DNA of 33,095 nt from Bacteroidota bacterium (GTDB taxonomy: Bacteria > Bacteroidota > Bacteroidia > Chitinophagales > UBA10324): positions 1 to 33,095 of the forward strand of contig BJGO01000005.1 in NCBI GenBank assembly GCA_014190535.1, written 5' to 3'. Below are positions 9,606 through 18,116 of the stretch, one piece after another (position 1 is the stretch's first letter; every line of letters begins with the position of its first letter). The position numbers were made by a program, and so were the translations under genes. The notes beneath the pieces are model-generated. The model was not told where the DNA came from. It did no database searches and worked only from the letters and a program-made list of their open reading frames with translations.

Positions 9606-11185
9606 TCAAAGTGTACCACCTTCAACTGCTGATCCCAGATATGGAATGCTTGGATGAGGGTTTGGATATAGGTTGAACCGTGTATCATGTAGTATGGCAA
9701 AAAATTATCGATACGTTCATGCAGTACATCTCCAGGCATTAAGGTGTCCTTTATCCTCACGATCTGTTTAATACCTTCATCAAGTTTTCGTTTTTCACTT
9801 TTGCGCATTTTATCACGAATTGCTTCGAGTGATTGTATAGCTTTTTTATGTTCGGCCTCCACAAACCCCTTCAGGGTAGGATCGCTTTTTTCAGCCCGGG
9901 ATAATAAGGACGCATATATATTATTCATGCGATCTGTTTCACTGATGATATCGATAGGTGTAGTGCCGTATTTATGAATAAATAAATCGGCTAACTGAGA
10001 GGCACTCCTAAAAAGTGCTGATACGGTAAATCCGTATTTATCTAGACGTTGACGTTGCTGAATATTGGTATAGATCGCCATATCACGTAACATCAACATT
10101 GGAACATGTAAACGATACGATTCAAAAAGGGTTTTCAGTTGCAGATGGTAGGCTACTTCGGCAGCGCCTCCGGCTATCATAATATCGGGTAACAACATAG
10201 CCTGATAAAGCGGCCTCAACATAACGTTCGGACTAAATCGTTCCGGATATGACTGAACCTCACGAATCAGTTCTTCCGAGGTAAACGTTTGGTCTCCGGC
10301 GATAAACATATTGTCAATTTTTTGTATGCGACTACGGCCTCCTTCAGTCAGATAAAACAGATTGATAGCACGCGGAACAGCCTGTATGTTGTATTGAGCA
10401 CCGCGCAGGCGATCCATGGTTTCTTGAACCCGTTTAGCTGATTGTCCGTTACGCAATTCATCCAGCAAAACCGGACTAAAAGCTTGCTTCAGCTCCGGGG
10501 TATCTCCGTCAATAATAATCAGCCCATAGTCTCCAAATAAATCATTGAGCAAACCTCTTGTTGCCTGAGAAATCGTTTCATATTGAAAATAGTGTTTCTC
10601 CAACCAACGCTGAACAGCATGCGCTTTCTCGTCCGCCCCCAGAATATCAAAGACCTCCTGCTTGAAGGAGTCTATATCGTGTAGTCGAAAACGACCAAAG
10701 GCTCCCTTTTGTGAAGTGTTCCAGCTAATTTTTTTACCAAACAGATGTATATGAGCCAACTCCTCTTTGTCATGATCCTCCGTACCCATCCAAAATACGG
10801 GTACGATGTACGCGCCTTGTAGTGTTGCATTCAGTTCCTGCGCAACCTTTATTATTGATGCGATCTTATGAATGAGGTATAAAGGACCACACAAGAGATT
10901 GGGCTGATGTGCCGTAGTAACTGTGAAGGTATGCTCTGCCGCAAGCCGATCTATATTAATCTTTACCGCATCAGCTAGTTGATAGCCGGCATATTGATTG
11001 GTTAAACTTTTAGCCAGCAGCGCTCGGTCGACGACATAATTTTTTCTTGCCGCAATAGCGGCTGTTATCGATTCACGATTTGGTTGATATTGATAAAACG
11101 ATGAAAGCGATTCAGCGCTATGCAGATAATCGCTTACAATTTTTGGCAATAATCCGGTTTGCGAGAACGGAATGGTTTCGTGCAT
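9602..11185 (-). CDS. bshC: Bacillithiol biosynthesis cysteine-adding enzyme BshC
   Basis: FTVTTAHQPNLLCGPLYLIHKIASIIKVAQEL; YIVPVFWMGTEDHDKEE; ~527 aa; C-terminal coiled coil. Confidence 0.92.
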   Translation of the reverse strand: MHETIPFSQTGLLPKIVSDYLHSAESLSSFYQYQPNRESITAAIAARKNYVVDRALLAKSLTNQYAGYQLADAVKINIDRLAAEHTFTVTTAHQPNLLCGPLYLIHKIASIIKVAQELNATLQGAYIVPVFWMGTEDHDKEELAHIHLFGKKISWNTSQKGAFGRFRLHDIDSFKQEVFDILGADEKAHAVQRWLEKHYFQYETISQATRGLLNDLFGDYGLIIIDGDTPELKQAFSPVLLDELRNGQSAKRVQETMDRLRGAQYNIQAVPRAINLFYLTEGGRSRIQKIDNMFIAGDQTFTSEELIREVQSYPERFSPNVMLRPLYQAMLLPDIMIAGGAAEVAYHLQLKTLFESYRLHVPMLMLRDMAIYTNIQQRQRLDKYGFTVSALFRSASQLADLFIHKYGTTPIDIISETDRMNNIYASLLSRAEKSDPTLKGFVEAEHKKAIQSLEAIRDKMRKSEKRKLDEGIKQIVRIKDTLMPGDVLHERIDNFLPYYMIHGSTYIQTLIQAFHIWDQQLKVVHFD

Positions 11186-11188
11186 ACC

Positions 11189-12502
11189 CTATGATACCGG
11201 TTCAGCGTATAAGTCAAACTCAACGGCATCCGTGATGCGTACCCTTGCAAACTCACCAATGCGCAAATAATTTTTCTGTGCATCAATCAATACTTCGTTA
11301 TCGACCTCCGGAGAGTCAAATTCAGTTCGTGCCACATAATAGTTTCCTTCTTTACGATCAACAAGGACTTTATATTGATTTCCAATTTTTATCTGGTTGA
11401 GTTCCTGAGAAATTTTAGTTTGTATGTCCATCAGTGCTGATGCCCGTTCGGCTTTACATTCTTCAGAAACATCATCCTCGTATGCATAGCCCGATGTACC
11501 TTCCTCGTGAGAATACGTAAATACGCCAACACGTTCAAATCGTTGCTCCTGAATAAAATCACACAACTCATTGAAATCGGCATCGGTCTCGCCCGGAAAA
11601 CCAACCAGCATGGTTGTGCGAATAGCTATGCCGGGCACCTCGTTTCTGATGTCTTGAATCAGTTTAATAATTTCCTCTTTGGTGATCTGCCTTTTCATAC
11701 GTTGAAGCACATGATCGGATATGTGCTGAAGCGGCATATCTATATAGTTGCATATAGCAGAACGGTTACGAATTACCGGTAATATATCCATTGGAAATTT
11801 TGACGGATAGGCATAATGCAGGCGAATCCATTCAAGCCCTTCAACATCGGCTAATGTATCAAGCAGCGTAGCCAGCTTGCGCTCCCTGTAAATATCCAAA
11901 CCATAATAGGTTAACTCCTGAGCAATGAGCATAATTTCTTTAACGCCGCTGGTAACCAGCTTTCGGGCTTCATCAACAATAACTTCCATAGGCTTTGACA
12001 CGTGCTTACCACGCATCAGGGGTATAGCACAAAATGAACAGGTACGGTTGCACCCTTCCGATATTTTCAGATAGGCATAATGGCTCGGCGTGATGAGTTG
12101 GCGCTCACCAAGTAGTTCATGCTTGTAGTCTGCTCCAAGTCGTTTAAGCAACGAAGGCAATTCCATCGTACCGAAGAAACCATCGACCTCAGCAATCTCT
12201 TCTTCCAAATCATTTTTATACCGCTCACTTAAACAGCCGGTAACGTATAGTTTATCGATGTGGCCTTTTTTCTTTAAGTCGGCATACTCCAATATCGTTT
12301 GAATAGACTCCGCTTTAGCTTTATCAATAAAGCCACAGGTATTGACAATGATGATGTCATGCTGTCTTTCGTAATCTTCGTGAAGCACATCAAAGTCGTT
12401 TGCCCGCAGTTGACCCATCAACACTTCAGAATCGACCATATTTTTAGAGCACCCAAGCGTAACAACATTCACGCGATTTTTTTTGTGAGAACGGGCGCGC
12501 AT
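11189..12502 (-). CDS. rimO: Ribosomal protein S12 methylthiotransferase RimO (ORF extends to 12553; start assigned at M18)
   Basis: VNVVTLGCSKNMVDSEVLMGQL; radical SAM GCNRTCSFCAIPLMRGKHVSK; TRAM-like C-terminus. A start at 12502 avoids a long overlap with ftsY. Confidence 0.94.
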   Translation of the reverse strand: MRARSHKKNRVNVVTLGCSKNMVDSEVLMGQLRANDFDVLHEDYERQHDIIIVNTCGFIDKAKAESIQTILEYADLKKKGHIDKLYVTGCLSERYKNDLEEEIAEVDGFFGTMELPSLLKRLGADYKHELLGERQLITPSHYAYLKISEGCNRTCSFCAIPLMRGKHVSKPMEVIVDEARKLVTSGVKEIMLIAQELTYYGLDIYRERKLATLLDTLADVEGLEWIRLHYAYPSKFPMDILPVIRNRSAICNYIDMPLQHISDHVLQRMKRQITKEEIIKLIQDIRNEVPGIAIRTTMLVGFPGETDADFNELCDFIQEQRFERVGVFTYSHEEGTSGYAYEDDVSEECKAERASALMDIQTKISQELNQIKIGNQYKVLVDRKEGNYYVARTEFDSPEVDNEVLIDAQKNYLRIGEFARVRITDAVEFDLYAEPVS

Positions 12503-12503
12503 A

Positions 12504-13475
12504 TTAAATTTTAAAACCGGTTTTATCAAATAGCGAATCAATAAACTCCGCACTGTCGAATAGCTGGAGCTGATGCATCTTCTCGCCTACGCCAATGTAC
12601 TTAACCGGAATTTTAAATTGATCGGCAATGCCAATTACAACGCCGCCTTTAGCTGTGCCATCCAGTTTGGTTAAGGCAATAGCCGTTACCTCTGTGGCGG
12701 CCGTAAATTGTTTAGCCTGTTCAATTGCATTTTGACCGGTTGAAGCATCCAGCACAAGCAGAACCTCATGAGGTGCATCAGGCACAACTTTCTGCATCAC
12801 CCGTTTTATCTTGCTCAATTCATTCATCAAACCAACTTTATTGTGCAGGCGCCCTGCGGTGTCAATAATACATACATCGGCACCTCGTGCCTTGGCAGAT
12901 TGCACGGCGTCAAAAGCAACAGCCGCAGGATCTGCGCCCTGCCCCTGCTTAACGATTTCAACCCCGGCACGATCAGACCATATCGTTAGCTGATCAACCG
13001 CCGCCGCCCGAAACGTGTCGGCCGCGCCTAACATAACCTGATAACCCTTGGCCTTAAACTGATAAGCCATTTTTCCTATAGTTGTTGTTTTACCAACTCC
13101 GTTGACACCAACAACCATAATGACGTGCGGCCTGGAGCCCGCAGGTAATTGATAGTCAACTGCTGTGGCCGGTGCTGAGGCCTGCTTCATAATCAGTTCC
13201 ACCTCTTCCCGCAGGATACGCTCCAGCTCCGACGAACTTAAATATTTATCCCGCGCTACCCGGGCTTCAATGTTTTTAATAATCTTAACGGTGGTTTCAA
13301 CACCCACATCGGAAGAAACCAGTGCATCCTCCAGATTATCCAATACCTCATCATCTACCGTTGATTTACCGGCTATCGTTTTTGCCAGCTTGCTGAAAAA
13401 ACCTTCTTTGGTTTTTTCAAGGCCTTTATTGAGATCCTCTTTTTTTTCTTTTCCAAATAGTCCGAAGAATGCCAT
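12504..13475 (-). CDS. ftsY: Signal recognition particle receptor FtsY
   Basis: GVNGVGKTTTIGKMAYQFKAKG; AADTFRAAAVDQL; DTAGRLHNKVGLMNEL; ALTKLDGTAKGGVVIGI. Confidence 0.97.
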   Translation of the reverse strand: MAFFGLFGKEKKEDLNKGLEKTKEGFFSKLAKTIAGKSTVDDEVLDNLEDALVSSDVGVETTVKIIKNIEARVARDKYLSSSELERILREEVELIMKQASAPATAVDYQLPAGSRPHVIMVVGVNGVGKTTTIGKMAYQFKAKGYQVMLGAADTFRAAAVDQLTIWSDRAGVEIVKQGQGADPAAVAFDAVQSAKARGADVCIIDTAGRLHNKVGLMNELSKIKRVMQKVVPDAPHEVLLVLDASTGQNAIEQAKQFTAATEVTAIALTKLDGTAKGGVVIGIADQFKIPVKYIGVGEKMHQLQLFDSAEFIDSLFDKTGFKI

Positions 13476-13503
13476 GATGTATGTTGTGTCTGTATAAAAA
13501 CGA

Positions 13504-13533
13504 ATAGCTTCCCCCTTAACCGGGAGAAGCTAT
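13504..13533 (-). terminator. Intrinsic terminator/attenuator between DUF4295 and ftsY
   Basis: Minus strand ATAGCTTCTCCC-GGTTAA-GGGGGAAGCTAT (12-bp stem with one GU), followed by TCGTTTTTATAC. Confidence 0.7.
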
Positions 13534-13561
13534 CGCACAAAATTGTTTAACTGAAGGAATG

Positions 13562-13747
13562 TTACTTCCCGGCTAGATATTCTTTTACTTTATCCTTGTG
13601 CACCATCTTCTCTTTAAATACGTATGCACCGGTTTTATCTGATTTCTCGGCTACGATAACTTTTACGTATGCTTTTGATGCGGCGCTCTGAGCGGCATCT
13701 TTTTGCGTTTTCGCGTTCTTTGAGGTTTTACCTGAATCTTTTGCCAT
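13562..13747 (-). CDS. DUF4295 family small basic protein
   Basis: MAKDSGKTSKNAKTQ...SKAYVKVIVAEKSDKTGAYVFKEKMVHKDKVKEYLAGK; position directly after rpmG. Confidence 0.88.
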   Translation of the reverse strand: MAKDSGKTSKNAKTQKDAAQSAASKAYVKVIVAEKSDKTGAYVFKEKMVHKDKVKEYLAGK

Positions 13748-13766
13748 AAGAGGGAGTGATTAGAGG

Positions 13767-13949
13767 TTATTTAATTTCTTTATGAATAGTGTAACGACGT
13801 AACACCGCATTGTACTTCTTTAGTTCCAAACGCTCCGGTGTATTTTTTTTGTTCTTGGTGGTGATATAACGTGATGTACCCGCCTGACCACTGTTCTTAT
13901 GCTCGGTACATTCCAGTATAACCTGAACTCTGTTTTCTTTCTTTGCCAT
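13767..13949 (-). CDS. rpmG: 50S ribosomal protein L33
   Basis: [47 protein letters not shown]. Confidence 0.97.
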   Translation of the reverse strand: MAKKENRVQVILECTEHKNSGQAGTSRYITTKNKKNTPERLELKKYNAVLRRYTIHKEIK

Positions 13950-13964
13950 AAAATTCTATTCGTT

Positions 13965-14189
13965 TTAAGCTTTATTTAATTCGCGTAGTACTGATGAAAT
14001 GCCCTTTTTGTTGATAGTGCGGATTGCAGAGGTCGATACTTTAAGTTCTACCCATCTGTTTTCTTCAGGGATAAAAAAACGCTTTTTCTGCAAATTCGGG
14101 TAAAATTTACGCTTGGTCTTGATGTTTGAATGCGATATTTTGTTTCCGCCTATCGCTTTTTTTCCGGTTATGTCGCAAGCTTTTGCCAT
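13965..14189 (-). CDS. rpmB: 50S ribosomal protein L28 (ORF extends to 14234; start assigned at MAKACDITG)
   Basis: MAKACDITGKKAIGGNKISHSNIKTKRKFYPNLQKKRF. Confidence 0.97.
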   Translation of the reverse strand: MAKACDITGKKAIGGNKISHSNIKTKRKFYPNLQKKRFFIPEENRWVELKVSTSAIRTINKKGISSVLRELNKA

Positions 14190-14221
14190 CGCTGAATGTG
14201 TTGTTTTAGTAAAAAGGACTG

Positions 14222-14252
14222 CAAAAGTAATCAATCAAGTGATACCAACAAA
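14222..14252 (-). promoter_or_regulatory. Promoter of the rpmB-rpmG-DUF4295 operon
   Basis: Minus strand TTTG-N19-TACTTTTG, matching the Bacteroidota -33/-7 consensus, ~33 nt upstream of the rpmB ATG. Confidence 0.65.
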
Positions 14253-14308
14253 GCACCACCGATTATTATTTTAACCGTTCCACAAAAAAAGTACGCGCAT
14301 GAATTGGC

Positions 14309-14446
14309 CTACAAGGTCTCACTAACAATAAAAGCAATTATTGTGAACCCTAACGATACCACTAAGATAATATCCCACCGGGCCAATAATCCTATTATGC
14401 GCCTCAAACCATAAAATTCGAGCCGTTTTATGGAAGAGGTTTGCAT
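14309..14446 (-). CDS. Putative 45-aa single-TM small protein (absent from the supplied ORF track)
   Basis: ATG-to-TAG frame: MQTSSIKRLEFYGLRRIIGLLARWDIILVVSLGFTIIAFIVSETL; basic N-terminus followed by a hydrophobic helix; starts 5 nt after the stop of the ORF at 14452..14622. Confidence 0.55.
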   Translation of the reverse strand: MQTSSIKRLEFYGLRRIIGLLARWDIILVVSLGFTIIAFIVSETL

Positions 14447-14451
14447 AGGAA

Positions 14452-14622
14452 TTAATTTGACATAATGAGTTTATATAGTTCAAAATCGAGATTGGGTACC
14501 GGATTATAGGCAAAGTCATCTTCCAGACAGTCGTTAATTACGGCCACCTTATAGGGTTTTAGGCTGATCACGAAGGTATTCTCATCATTTGAACCGTATT
14601 CCAGGTAGGAAAAGTAAAACAT
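14452..14622 (-). CDS. Putative 56-aa acidic small protein (absent from the supplied ORF track)
   Basis: ATG-to-TAA frame: MFYFSYLEYGSNDENTFVISLKPYKVAVINDCLEDDFAYNPVPNLDFELYKLIMSN. Confidence 0.55.
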   Translation of the reverse strand: MFYFSYLEYGSNDENTFVISLKPYKVAVINDCLEDDFAYNPVPNLDFELYKLIMSN

Positions 14623-14623
14623 A

Positions 14624-14652
14624 CTCAATAAATGTTAATCTTATTTATTGAG
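14624..14652. repeat. 10-bp perfect inverted repeat immediately upstream of the 56-aa ORF
   Basis: CTCAATAAAT-GTTAATCTT-ATTTATTGAG. Confidence 0.75.
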
Positions 14653-14695
14653 CTTATACAATATCAAATATTTATGGTTACATATTAATAGGTAT

Positions 14696-16384
14696 TTATT
14701 CCAATGCCCTAATATCGTACAAGGCCGCCTGTGGTACATTAATGCCCTGCTGATTCATAAACTGAACTAACTGTTCCGCTTTTTGCTTTTGCCTGAGCTT
14801 TATATAAGTCAGTAGCAGGTTGTTATTGATTAATGGATCATTAGGTCGTAACTCTTTGCATTTTTCCAGATACACAACCACTTCATTAAAATTATTTTGT
14901 TTGAAGTAGATACCGGAGAGTTCAAAATAGGCTTCAACATATTTTGGATTGAGTATAATCTCTTCCTTGAGTAATTGTATGGCCTTGTCGACGGAATCCT
15001 TGGGCAGATAGTAATCGCGCGCTATAAAAAACCGACAGTATGGCTCGGCGTCATTCAACTTGTGGGCTTTGATGAATAATGGCAAGGCCTCCGCTTTTCG
15101 CTTATCGTTCACGTATCGGGCGGCCAGCTGATTATTGGCATACGATGAATTGGGTGAATCTTTAACGGCGTTTTCCCAGAATACAATCGGATTATCGAAT
15201 CGGGGCAGATAACTATAAATCTGATAGGAGTAAAACAGTAGCACCGCGAATAGCGCATAACGATTGTATTCATTTCGCCATTGTCCGTTAAACAATGCCG
15301 ACTCCGACATTACGATGAGCATACCAATAAGAGGTAAATACAGGCGATGCTCAAAAACCTGATCATTTATACCCTTAGGCACCAGAAAGAATGGAATGAT
15401 AAATACAATAAACCAAAATAAACCAAATAACATCATCGGCATATTTTTTTTCTTGGTTGCAGCTAGGAGTGCTATCAGTACTACTAATGCCATGATACCC
15501 CACCAGATATTCATATTTTCTGCTGAGGGATAATTAGACAGCTCAACCGGGATAAAGACTATACCTAAATAAAGCAGTATGCGTGGCATCCGTTCGGCAA
15601 TAAGATAAACCTGAGCCATAATACCATCTTTAAACAGCGAGTTATCGGAAACATTCGTTTTGAGGAGCGCCCACACGCCAATAATCAGTACCCATACCGT
15701 TGCCAGTTGCAACAGTGGTTTCGGCTTTCGCGGCAAAGGAAGAGCAAGGATAATACCTGCCGACACGAATGGAATAAAAAAGGCCGTTTCTTTCGTAAAC
15801 AAGGCCAGAAAAAAGAATAAGCCCTGTAAAATCAGATGTTTAGGATTATCGCTTTGCAAATACCGGATCAGTTGTATAAAGAAACAAAGCGTAAATACGG
15901 TTAGCAGGGAATCGTTACGACCCGGAATCCAGGCCACAGCCATCGTTAAGGCCGGATGCAGGGCAAACAGAGAAGCTAATGCCCATGCCGTATTTGTTGC
16001 TTTTCCCATCACAATAAATAACCGAAACACCAGATAAACGGCAATCAGATGCAAGAGTATATTGTTAAAATGATAGATAGCCACAGAGTCTTTTGAAACC
16101 AACTGTTCGATCATAAAACTTATCTGCAAGAATGGTCTGTAGTAGATGTCTTTTTCTCCAAAAGTGCCTACCGTAAAGGCCTTGAAAATATTTGTTATTT
16201 TATTAAACTGTTCTTTCTCGAAAATCAGGATGTAATCATCCAGTTGTGTGATAAAAAAACCCAGGCTTTTGGCATAGACCATAAATGTTACGACTAATAG
16301 CGGCAGGATCATCCAGCTCAATGATGAGGCTGATGCCGTTCGTATAAGTTCTTTTTGTTTGTTTATTTTTTTGTCTTTACTCAT
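14696..16384 (-). CDS. Multi-pass membrane protein with C-terminal TPR repeats (glycosyltransferase-like/O-mannosyltransferase-type)
   Basis: Multiple TM segments; FALHPALTMAVAWIPGRNDSLLTVFTL; C-terminal TPR-like NPKYVEAYFELSGIYFKQNNFNEVVVYLEKCKELRPNDP. Confidence 0.8.
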   Translation of the reverse strand: MSKDKKINKQKELIRTASASSLSWMILPLLVVTFMVYAKSLGFFITQLDDYILIFEKEQFNKITNIFKAFTVGTFGEKDIYYRPFLQISFMIEQLVSKDSVAIYHFNNILLHLIAVYLVFRLFIVMGKATNTAWALASLFALHPALTMAVAWIPGRNDSLLTVFTLCFFIQLIRYLQSDNPKHLILQGLFFFLALFTKETAFFIPFVSAGIILALPLPRKPKPLLQLATVWVLIIGVWALLKTNVSDNSLFKDGIMAQVYLIAERMPRILLYLGIVFIPVELSNYPSAENMNIWWGIMALVVLIALLAATKKKNMPMMLFGLFWFIVFIIPFFLVPKGINDQVFEHRLYLPLIGMLIVMSESALFNGQWRNEYNRYALFAVLLFYSYQIYSYLPRFDNPIVFWENAVKDSPNSSYANNQLAARYVNDKRKAEALPLFIKAHKLNDAEPYCRFFIARDYYLPKDSVDKAIQLLKEEIILNPKYVEAYFELSGIYFKQNNFNEVVVYLEKCKELRPNDPLINNNLLLTYIKLRQKQKAEQLVQFMNQQGINVPQAALYDIRALE

Positions 16385-16395
16385 AAATCACAGCA

Positions 16396-17640
16396 TTATA
16401 ATTTTCGCAAATCCAGTTTTCGTAAGTCCGGCGCTTTCCAGTAGGCCACAAACACGGAGACTATAGCCACACTGCCGCCCAGCACTACTGACGGGATCAA
16501 GCCGAGGAGCTTTGCCGCCAACCCACTTTCAAAAGCACCTATCTCATTCGAACTGCCAACAAAAATATTGTTTACCGCCGACACACGCCCTCTCATCTCG
16601 TCGGGTGTCATTAATTGCAGGATGGTTGCCCGAATCACTACACTTACATTATCAAACACCCCGCTCATAAACAACAGAAAGAAACTCCACCAGAACAACT
16701 CGGAGCAGGCGAACAGGATGTTACACAAACCAAACGCGGCCACACAACACAACATATTTAATCCGGCATGGCGCATAGGCCTGCGTGATGCAATAAAAAC
16801 GCCCATCACCACAGAACCCAGAAATGGAGCCGCTCTGAGATAGCCTAAACCTTCGGGCCCTGTGTGCAGTATTTTTGATGCAAATATTGGCAATACGGCA
16901 ACGGCACCACCAAAAAGCACTGCTACTAAATCAAGGGTTAACGCCGCCAGGATAATCTGATTACCCAACACAAAACGTACGCCCTCGCCTATGCTTTTAA
17001 AAACGCCTTCTTTTTTAGTCTTAACCGGTAGCGGGTAAGCGGGTATCATAAACATCAGCAATACGGAAAGGCCGGCACAAGCAATCACCACAAGATAGGC
17101 ATTCATCACGCCGAACCAACCATATAACAAGCCTCCGAATGCCGGTCCGGCCACTGCCGCACTTTGCCATACATTGGTATTCCAGGCCGAACCATTTACA
17201 TATAACGAACGGGGGACAATCTGTGCAAACAATGCCGATACCGAAGGTGCCAGAAACCCTCTTGCAATGCCTGTGGTGAATAGGATTGCATAAAACAACC
17301 ATACGGCCAGGTTATCGTTCTGCACATAGCTTGTCACAAATAACATGGCCACACTGCAGATAAAAAACAAAAGCGAGCACACCACATTTATTCGTTTACG
17401 ATTAAACACATCCGCCACGTGACCACCAAACAGCGAGGTGCCGACATAGGGCAGTGCCTCGGCCAGGCCTATCATGCCCAGCGATAAGGCATCATCGGTT
17501 AATGCATAAATCTGCCAACCCACAATCACCCCCTGCATCTGCACGGCAAACGTTAACAGAAAACGAAATCCGAGAAAGAATCTGAAATCGCGGATACGCA
17601 GTGAGGCAAAGGTGTCGTGTGCTGTTGTTTCTTGAGTCAA
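16396..17640 (-). CDS. MFS transporter (EntS/DHA3-like exporter)
   Basis: 12-TM-like pattern; GWQIYALTDDALSLGMIGLAEALPYVGTSLFGGHVADVFNRKRI; MRGRVSAVNNIFVGSSNEIGAFESG. Confidence 0.9.
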   Translation of the reverse strand: MTQETTAHDTFASLRIRDFRFFLGFRFLLTFAVQMQGVIVGWQIYALTDDALSLGMIGLAEALPYVGTSLFGGHVADVFNRKRINVVCSLLFFICSVAMLFVTSYVQNDNLAVWLFYAILFTTGIARGFLAPSVSALFAQIVPRSLYVNGSAWNTNVWQSAAVAGPAFGGLLYGWFGVMNAYLVVIACAGLSVLLMFMIPAYPLPVKTKKEGVFKSIGEGVRFVLGNQIILAALTLDLVAVLFGGAVAVLPIFASKILHTGPEGLGYLRAAPFLGSVVMGVFIASRRPMRHAGLNMLCCVAAFGLCNILFACSELFWWSFFLLFMSGVFDNVSVVIRATILQLMTPDEMRGRVSAVNNIFVGSSNEIGAFESGLAAKLLGLIPSVVLGGSVAIVSVFVAYWKAPDLRKLDLRKL

Positions 17641-17664
17641 CTAAATAGGATTCAGTACAATGCT

Positions 17665-17693
17665 AATAAAAAAAGCCACGTTACCGTGGCTTT
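17665..17693 (-). terminator. Intrinsic terminator after the ferredoxin gene
   Basis: Minus strand AAAGCCACG-GTAA-CGTGGCTTTTTTTATTAG: 9-bp stem, 4-nt loop, U-tract. Confidence 0.8.
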
Positions 17694-17713
17694 ATATTTA
17701 GGTGTTGTTCAAC

Positions 17714-18061
17714 TTAGATATGCATCTTGGCTTTTTTTGCCAACAGTTGTTCCTGTGTTTCTTTATGGTCCGGATCCGGCACACAGCAATCTACCGGACA
17801 AACCGCGGCACACTGTGGCTCTTCATGAAAACCTACACACTCGGTGCATTTATTGGGCACAATGTAATATACATCCTCGGCGATTGGCGTGTGACGCTGC
17901 TCGGCATCAACCTCTGTTCCGTCCAGCAATGTAATCGCTCCGCGGATTGTGGTACCATCTGAAATCGCCCACTCGGCACCACCTTCATAAATTGCATTAT
18001 TCGGACACTCGGGCTCACAGGCACCACAGTTGATACACTCATCAGTGATTTTTATTGACAT
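17714..18061 (-). CDS. 4Fe-4S dicluster ferredoxin
   Basis: [16 protein letters not shown] and [26 protein letters not shown]. Confidence 0.95.
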   Translation of the reverse strand: MSIKITDECINCGACEPECPNNAIYEGGAEWAISDGTTIRGAITLLDGTEVDAEQRHTPIAEDVYYIVPNKCTECVGFHEEPQCAAVCPVDCCVPDPDHKETQEQLLAKKAKMHI

Positions 18062-18069
18062 AGTACGTT

Positions 18070-18091
18070 TAGTTTTGTATTCGCAAAATTA
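18070..18091. promoter_or_regulatory. Overlapping divergent promoter region: TAGTTTTG (+, 18070..18077) and TAATTTTG (-, 18084..18091)
   Basis: Two exact TAnnTTTG boxes on opposite strands in the 55-bp gap between the divergent ferredoxin and acyl-CoA reductase genes. Confidence 0.4.
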
Positions 18092-18116
18092 ATGTTCCTG
18101 ACTATAACTGCATAAC

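Noticed and set aside
13165-13497. 110-aa plus-strand ORF antisense to ftsY
   Set aside because: Serine/arginine-rich mirror of a well-identified gene; no motif support.
14196-14519. ORFs 14196..14414 (+) and 14322..14519 (-) from the track
   Set aside because: Composition is not protein-like and they overlap the better-supported rpmB promoter and tandem small minus ORFs.
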